Positions 58,140-64,000 of a stretch of 64,000 nt of DNA are shown here, piece after piece. Location: contig CM059973.1 of the NCBI GenBank assembly GCA_030490835.1, positions 89,239,641 to 89,303,640 of the forward strand. The letters run 5' to 3'. The DNA comes from Annona cherimola. Lineage: Eukaryota; Streptophyta; Magnoliopsida; Magnoliales; Annonaceae. Under the pieces are notes generated by a model. It was not told where the DNA came from and made no database searches. It was given only the letters and a program-made list of their open reading frames with translations. The translations under genes were made by a program, and so were the position numbers. How positions within the stretch are numbered: the first letter of the stretch is position 1; each line of letters opens with the position of its first letter.

Positions 58140-59449
58140 AGCATGAAAATTCGGCATCATTCACGTTTGTCAATTTGCGGCACACTTCATAATTTGCACC
58201 ATATTCTTTTTCCCTGAACATCTGTATAATATAAAAAATCATTTTAATTAATTGGTATATAATGCATAGAAAGTGCAAGTGGATAAGGTTTTTATAATTA
58301 CATCTTTTAATATTATAGCTTATAAAAAGAAAATAAAAAATTGAAAACCCGAGGCATTGCATATTGCACTCAGTTTTATAGTCGCAATGCCTTACGTAAT
58401 TAATCGTACACAAAGGCTACAATCACATTAGTGTATTGTTTGCAATTTGCTTTGTCACTGAAACTAACTTGCGTTGTGCCGTATGTGATACATATATATT
58501 TTTTTGATAATACATTTTACAATTTACAAAAAAGAGAGAATTGGTGAGGCTCTCAGACCCATACACCCCACAGCATTTTAGTGGTGTATGGAGGGGGGAG
58601 GGGGGAGGGGGGAAGAGCCCCACACAAAACTATCTTTACACAGAACCTCCTTAATACAATCATGGGTTCATTCCTCCAATAAATAATTTTCATTGCCGTA
58701 TGCGACTTGATTTTAGGCAAATTTGGAGAATTGGTTAGATAAATAAATAGATTTTGAAGAACGATAAGTGTTGCCTCCAAATCAATTAACTTGTAAATGA
58801 CTTTGTTTAAGAGTCGGAGGTAAATATTGCTGGGCATTTGCCCAAGGTGGAAAGCCATGAAGATTAAACGAAATTCGATCGTGTTCTGCGCGCTGTAGTG
58901 CATGCAAGTATGTGTGGCAAAAAGTAATCTTTTGCTTGTGACCCGCCAATACTGTATGGTAATATTCTATCCATCCATCAAATTTGATATAGGCATTGTT
59001 TGGTGTCATAGATAGAGAGTAATATAATATAATAAGGGTAAAGTAGAAATTAACAAGGTAAATGAGTGATCAAATTATTCAAATATAAAAAAATAATAAA
59101 AAATATAGCAGAGTAGTTAAGATGTCCAATCTTTAATATATTTGGAGTGATAGGAAAGTTTGCTTCTCATCCATACCTACTTCCAAAGGTTACCATGGAT
59201 TATTTGATTAAAAATATAAAAAATCTTAGTATAATAATCACGTGGGCTGAATTAAAAAATTAAAATTATTTGACAATGAATATATGCTACCAAAATTCCA
59301 CCTTGCATATGCGAAATTTTAATATGGATTATTTTTAAAATTATCTTAAAGATTACACTTATGGATTAATTGCACAAGCAATTTTTTTTTAAAACTGCAC
59401 AATATCTTTGTTGCTTCTGATGTTGGACCGATCAGACTAAGAGGCTGGT
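58140..59449. other. AT-rich spacer, no gene recognised
   Basis: Includes the G-run cluster at 58593. Minus-strand frames of 65-115 codons at 58075-59009 have no domain and no coding-like composition. Confidence 0.4.
58591..58614 (+). repeat. G6A tandem tract (potential G-quadruplex)
   Basis: Three consecutive G6 runs, each separated by one A, in an AT-rich surrounding. Runs this long could supply the four G-tracts of an intramolecular quadruplex. Confidence 0.85.
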
Positions 59450-59615
59450 TCGAATGCATCCGATGCATCAGGCGACAAAACTTCATTTTTAAAAATCTTT
59501 TTATAAAACTTTAATTTAGATATATTTAATATATAATTAAAATTTATCATTTTTAGAAATGTGTATATAGTTTTCTTGATTTTTTTAAAATAAAGAAGGT
59601 TTTAGTCTTTTTTAA
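59450..59615. mobile_element. left-arm fragment of the GGTGCAAAAC/hairpin family
   Basis: CGATGCATCAGGCGACAAAACTTCATTTTTAAAAATC followed by TTTTATAAAACTTTAATTTAG..AAATTTATCATTTTTAGAAATGTGTATATAG matches the left arm of 28834-29180. The opposite arm is lacking. Confidence 0.5.
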
Positions 59616-59889
59616 ATGGCTGTCCGCTGTGCGCAATCATATTAACGAATAACTGGACGGTCTACGTTTAGTCCATGGAGAGGCGAAGCAATCATTGGTA
59701 AGTCGCGACGGAGGAGAAAAAGGCGGGCGCAGACATCGGGCAAACCGCGCGAGATGCCCAGGACGTTTTATGTCCTAACGGTTTTTTCAAAACTAAAATC
59801 TTTGGTACTCCGTCAGCGTAGCATAGACGGTGCTCTGGATCGTTGGATAACTTGATTTCTTTAGTTTAATTACAAATGAATTCACCCTT

Positions 59890-60070
59890 GATGGTAAATG
59901 CCCTTGGCTGGTTTAGAGCAGGTATGGTGTTCAAATCTTGGTAACTGCATCTTAGTTTTCTTTTCTCCGCAAATAGTGAGAGTTTGATAAAGATTTCTCT
60001 CAACTCGTCCGAGTTTTATATTAGTGGGAAGCTTGTGTCTGCCAAAGTTAATAGGTGGATCAAGAAGTCC
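59890..60070 (+). mobile_element. possible tRNA-derived SINE
   Basis: TGGCTGGTTTAGAGCAGG is followed by GGTGTTCAAATCTTGG in box A/box B order. The body runs to about 60070. It is plausible but diverged. Confidence 0.3.
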
Positions 60071-60404
60071 CCATAGTTAACAAATTTGTAACAATATTTT
60101 AGCATTAGATTGTAATATAAATTGAGATAAACGTAAATATAATAATAATAAAATTACAAATGAATTCAAATAAGAACTGCAAACTAAAGTCTAGATATAT
60201 TGACCGGCCCCCAAAGCTATTGATGGGCACAATTGCTTATCTTTCATTTATTTATTTATTTATTATTTCATTAGGAAATTGACTTACAATATTTCTATTT
60301 ATTATATTTTTTTATAATTCAGTTATGCCCAAGTAATTTTTCTATTTTCTTCCCAACTGATTATGACTTGTATCTACAGGAGACTAATACTCTTTACAAA
60401 GAAG

Positions 60405-60482
60405 ACAAATACAAGGATTTGAATCCCTGACCTTCTAGCATTAATACTAAGATATATACCAATTAAGCTATGCCCATAGTCA
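60405..60482 (-). mobile_element. tRNA-derived SINE head
   Basis: On the minus strand, GGCATAGCTTAATTGGTA (box A-like) is followed by GTCAGGGATTCAAATCC (box B-like) at normal spacing. The tail would lie towards lower coordinates (about 60300). Confidence 0.4.
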
Positions 60483-60840
60483 CTATACTTGTTTATCTAT
60501 ATATCTAGAAAATGATCATTTTGAAGAAGAAAGCTACCCTTAACTTGTGTGGCTTATGCAAGATCATGCATATTCAATAAAAGAAGTTCCCATACAAGCT
60601 TAATTAATCTTGCACCCACCAACAAATATTTACATCGATTATTAACCCCTTATCAAATGCAACCAATTCTTAGTTTAGAAGTTTGATTGGATTATTCACC
60701 CTTATCAATTTAGTTATATAAATCCAATTTGATGAGAACCCTTCAAGTGCATTTTTAATGCACTTGAATTAGGGTACATTTTTATGATAAAAATTAAGGC
60801 GCATTTTGCTACAAATGGGCTTCACATATATTAGAATGCT

Positions 60841-61946
60841 ACTGTCACATCTTGGCCAACAGTTGCAGGTATTATCCGTTTTAGGCCTTGCGCCGACACA
60901 GTTTTGTCTTTCTGAGCTTACTCCAAAAGGCGTCTCGACTATTTAACAAGAATCTCCATTTATAGTCCAAGCTTTTTCCTTCATCCTAACTGATGTGGGA
61001 TATTACATCCACTTCCTTGGGGCTCCAACATCCTCGTTGAATGAGTTCCCGCTGGACAAACTAGTAGGATATCGGAAGTCGAGCTCACCCTAAAAGGCGC
61101 ATTGACCATTTAACCAGAATTTTCACTTATAGCCCAAGCTCCCTCCATCATCCTAACCGATGTGGGATGTTACATCCATCCCCCCTTGGGGCTTTAGTGT
61201 CATCGTTGGATGAGTTTTTGTTGGACACACCAACAGGATATCAGGAGTCGACTCTGATACCATTTTATCATGCCCTGGTCAATAATTGCAGATATTATCC
61301 ACTTTAGGCCTTGCGTTGCACCTGCACGATTTTTCCCTTTTGGGCTCACCCCAAAAGGTGATTCGATAATTCAATTAGAACTTCTACTTATAGCCTAAGC
61401 TCACTCCTTCATCCCAACCGATGTGGGATGTTACATCTACCCCCTTTGGGGCTCCAACGTCCTTGCTGGATGAGTCCCGTTGGACACACCAGCAGGATAT
61501 CGGGAGTTGACTTTGATACTATTTTGTCACGCCCTAGCCAATAGTCACAGATATTGTCCGCTTTGGGCTTTGTGTTAAGCTCACACGGTTTTGTCTTTTT
61601 GGGCTCACCGCAAAAGGCACTTTGATTATTCATCCAAAACCTCAACTTATGGACCTAGCTCCATTTTTCATCCTAACTAATGTAGGATGTTACATCCACC
61701 CCCTTAGGGCTCTAAGGTTCTCATTGGACGAATTCTTGTTAGAACACTAGCAGGATATGGAAAGTCGACTCTGATATTATTTTGTCATGTCCTGACCAAC
61801 AGTCGCAGATATTGTCTACTTTGGCCCTGTGCCCGCACAATTTTGTCATTTTGAGCTCACCATAAAAGGTGCCTTGATCATTCAACCAGAACCTCCACTT
61901 ATAGCCTAAGTTGTCTCTTTCATCCTAATCGATGTGGGATGTTACA
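60841..61946. repeat. imperfect tandem array, five units, period about 250-260 bp
   Basis: GATGTGGGATGTTACA-like anchors start at 60992, 61159, 61420, 61679 and 61931. TGTCACGCCC-like anchors start near 60843, 61267, 61525 and 61783. Each unit also has CTCACC..AAAAGG, GGGGCTCCAA and GGATATCGGGAGT blocks. The second unit lacks about 94 bp between GGAAGTCGA and GCTCACC. TGTAACATCCCACATCGG (complement of the anchor) is a sequence type familiar from plant LTR/TRIM ends, so the array may be amplified LTR material (inference). Confidence 0.85.
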
Positions 61947-61959
61947 ACTATAATATTTT

Positions 61960-62120
61960 ATACGATCATCTATCTATATAAAAATATATTTTAGAAGGTT
62001 TAGATGTTGAAAATATAACTTTAAAATTAATATTTACTTTAAACTATTTTATTATGCTGATTTAGTACCATTTTAAGATCCGACACATGTATATGTTTGA
62101 TTTGGATAAAAATTAATATA
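61960..62120. repeat. dispersed copy of the 21066 repeat unit
   Basis: GGTTTAGATGTTGAAAATATAACTTTAAAATTAATATTTA..TATTATGCTGATTTAGTACCATTTTAAGATCCGACACATGTATATG follows the order of 21289-21420 with substitutions. Confidence 0.6.
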
Positions 62121-62782
62121 CTATTAAAGTAAATAATTTTAAATACAATGAGTATTGCTGAAGTTAATTTCATAATCAAGCGGTCTCATTTGCTGTGAAA
62201 TTAGGGTGCATTTAAATTCACTCAAATATTTTCCTAATTAGATTATTATATATTTATTATTGTTAATTCTGCTAAAATCCAAAGATCATTTCAATAACTG
62301 GTTTTTATATTATGGAAAAATAATAACAAAAAATAACCACACGAGTTCTTATATCAAAAAAGGGCCCGTCAAATACACCCCTTGCCAAAAGGAGCTCTCA
62401 TCCAAATACACCCTTAAATATAATATAAATGTAATAATCAAAGTCATTTATATAATTATATATTAAAAGGTGGGTTCTAAGGAAAAGGTTTTTCCCTAAG
62501 AAATTTACAATAGTGCACATGTTATATAGTTATCAAATAGTACATCTCATAAAATATCAAGTAGTTGGATTCTCACACGAAATGAATAATATTTAGATTA
62601 ACTAAGAATCTATAATATTTTTTACGTTTAATAAAAACCTAGATGCTTGCAAAATTTTTTTTTTTTTTCCTAGTCCTGTTTTTCTGTCTCTTCTACTTGA
62701 TACGTTGATGTTTCTAGCTTCATTTCACGAATGTGGTCTTGTGCCCGAATCCCGTCCCCGAGTCACCTGATCTTTAGTGCGG
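62121..62782. other. AT-rich spacer, no gene recognised
   Basis: Holds a T run at about 62656-62668 and no supported gene. Confidence 0.4.
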
Positions 62783-63305
62783 TATAAATGGAAAGAGAGG
62801 AAAGGAAGAAGGAAAAAACGAAAGGAGAGATTTGAAAGGTGGGATTGAAAAAAAAAAAAAACGCCGGGAGCCAACGGTTTCCATCCGTACAAATCTTGAA
62901 CGTCGGCTCCTGGCTTGGAACATTGCCCGAGCGAAAAACAAGGAGGAACAAGTTTGCAGGGAGCTTCTAATATTCACGTACGACAGGAAATCCAACCGGC
63001 GAAGAAGAAGAACGGTCGATCTCCCTTTTTCGCTTTCCCGCCCGCCGGATTCTCTCAAGGACAATTTAAGTCTTTCCTGAGGCAGAGAGAATACCAGCGC
63101 TACATCAAGCCATTTCGTTTCTTCTTCTTCATTCCTTCTTCTGAGGCCACCCCCTGTTTCTGTCGAACTCCCGAGATAAATCGTTTCCTTTCTGTGGTTT
63201 TGACGGAGGGGGAGAAAGGAGATTCTCTCCCCTTCGATCCCTGTCCTTTCTTATGCGATCTTCAGCTACGGCGTGGGACGGTGATTGAGGGCTCATTGAA
63301 TTAAG
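62783..63305 (+). promoter_or_regulatory. putative promoter and 5' leader of a gene running off the right edge
   Basis: TATAAATGG at 62783 is followed by a purine-rich stretch and then some 450 bases of balanced composition with CT-rich and GAAGAAGAAG tracts, ending at about ACGGTGATTG (63279). This could be an exon end with a GT donor. Overlapping frames of 82 and 129 codons exist, but neither has a domain. It resembles an untranslated first exon followed by an intron. No protein is recognised before 64000. Confidence 0.35.
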
Positions 63306-63339
63306 CATCAAATGGTTTGACACATCTGCTCTTCTCCCA

Positions 63340-63399
63340 TATTAATACTAATATTAATATTATTGTTGTTGTTGTTGTTGTTGTTATTATTATTATTTC
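63340..63399. repeat. compound (TTG)n/(TTA)n microsatellite
   Basis: About eight TTG trimers are followed by five TTA trimers, preceded by ATTAATA repeats. Confidence 0.9.
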
Positions 63400-64000
63400 A
63401 ATAAAATCATTAAATGGCACCCTACGTTGATGGTCGTGGCCATTCTTTGCGTTGGTTTTTCCTCAAACTCTCTCTCTCTCTCATTTTGCTAGTTTTGCAG
63501 AATGTGCTATGTGAAAGGGGGTGAACTTAACATTTTATTGCATGTTAATACCATAATATAATGGAGTCATGTTTATAGCTTCTTTTTTCTGTTCATATTT
63601 CAAAGGAGGAGAGATGGCTTTCATGAATTTCAAAGTGCTCGGGTTTTCCCTTTTCTTTTTGCCCCCGTGAAAAAAATTGTATTGCACCAGTTTGTGGAGA
63701 GCGTAAGTCATTTGGTTACCAGTTTGCTTTGATGTGAATTGTGTATGTTTTTTTGCTAAATGTGGCTGGAATTTTGTTTGGCATATATGCCATGATTGAA
63801 TGCGTTGTTTTAAAAATTTTCAATTTTTACATTTCACATTTCCAAAGCTTGTCAATTTCCAAATACGTTTATCTGCCGAGGCCATATCTCCATCATTTGC
63901 AGTTAAGCAGTGATTGGAAAATGTTCTTACCACTGTTGGTGAAATTGTGTAAGCTTCTTTATTGTTATGAGCTTTTCAGTTTTTTCCCCTTTCTGATTTA
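63400..64000. other. right-edge spacer or intron, no coding region recognised
   Basis: T-rich composition would suit an intron of the putative gene starting near 62810. A (TC)n tract is at 63469-63484. No domain-bearing frame is seen. Confidence 0.3.

Noticed and set aside
60841..61946. CRISPR-like repeat array
   Set aside because: The units are about 250 bp, diverged along their whole length and in a plant nuclear context. There is no repeat/spacer alternation.

Overview
This window is nuclear DNA of a flowering plant. The background is AT-rich. The one clear host gene has GT..AG introns and encodes an F-box/MYND zinc-finger protein of a plant-specific family (the Arabidopsis At1g67340 type). 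hAT-type transposons and hundreds-of-bp MITE and foldback elements fill most of the rest. I could not fix the species. Nothing bacterial, plastid or viral was recognised, and there is no CRISPR, rRNA or complete tRNA gene.

Layout: 1-22 kb is gene-poor, with short GC-richer islands (about 2.1-2.3, 3.2-3.6, 4.0-4.3, 5.2-5.5 and 9.7-10.3 kb), one internally deleted hAT element (4298-5214), several MITEs with TTA target duplications, inverted-repeat elements and local tandem duplications. 22.3-26.6 kb is an old hAT relic with a broken transposase and a hairpin element inside it. 28-33 kb is a nest: a long foldback element (about 29.66-31.98 kb) holds a deleted hAT (29810-30992), which holds a MITE (30364-30674). 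33-40 kb is mostly AT-rich spacer with MITE and hairpin copies and a 226-bp duplication.

40.1-46.3 kb is a second nest. An older hAT-like element (40118-46310) contains a structurally complete hAT (40153-44078) with perfect 13-bp terminal inverted repeats, a perfect 8-bp target duplication and a transposase gene spoiled by only three lesions, plus a separate 291-bp MITE. 47.35-49.2 kb is the F-box/MYND gene (three exons, 417 aa). 49.2-62 kb is again repeats: MITEs, nested inverted repeats, a G-run cluster and a 250-260-bp tandem array at 60.8-61.95 kb. At 62.78-63.3 kb a TATA box and a GC-richer leader may mark a gene running off the right edge.

How the parts relate: the two deleted hAT elements share 13-bp ends, long GGGTCGGGTT-type subterminal arrays and one identical internal deletion junction with each other, and share ends with the structurally complete element. 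They are best read as passengers of that transposase family. Target duplications and paralogous empty sites inside the window give the order of several insertions. No wholly new biological system was seen. The most informative content is this datable, nested hAT/MITE family.
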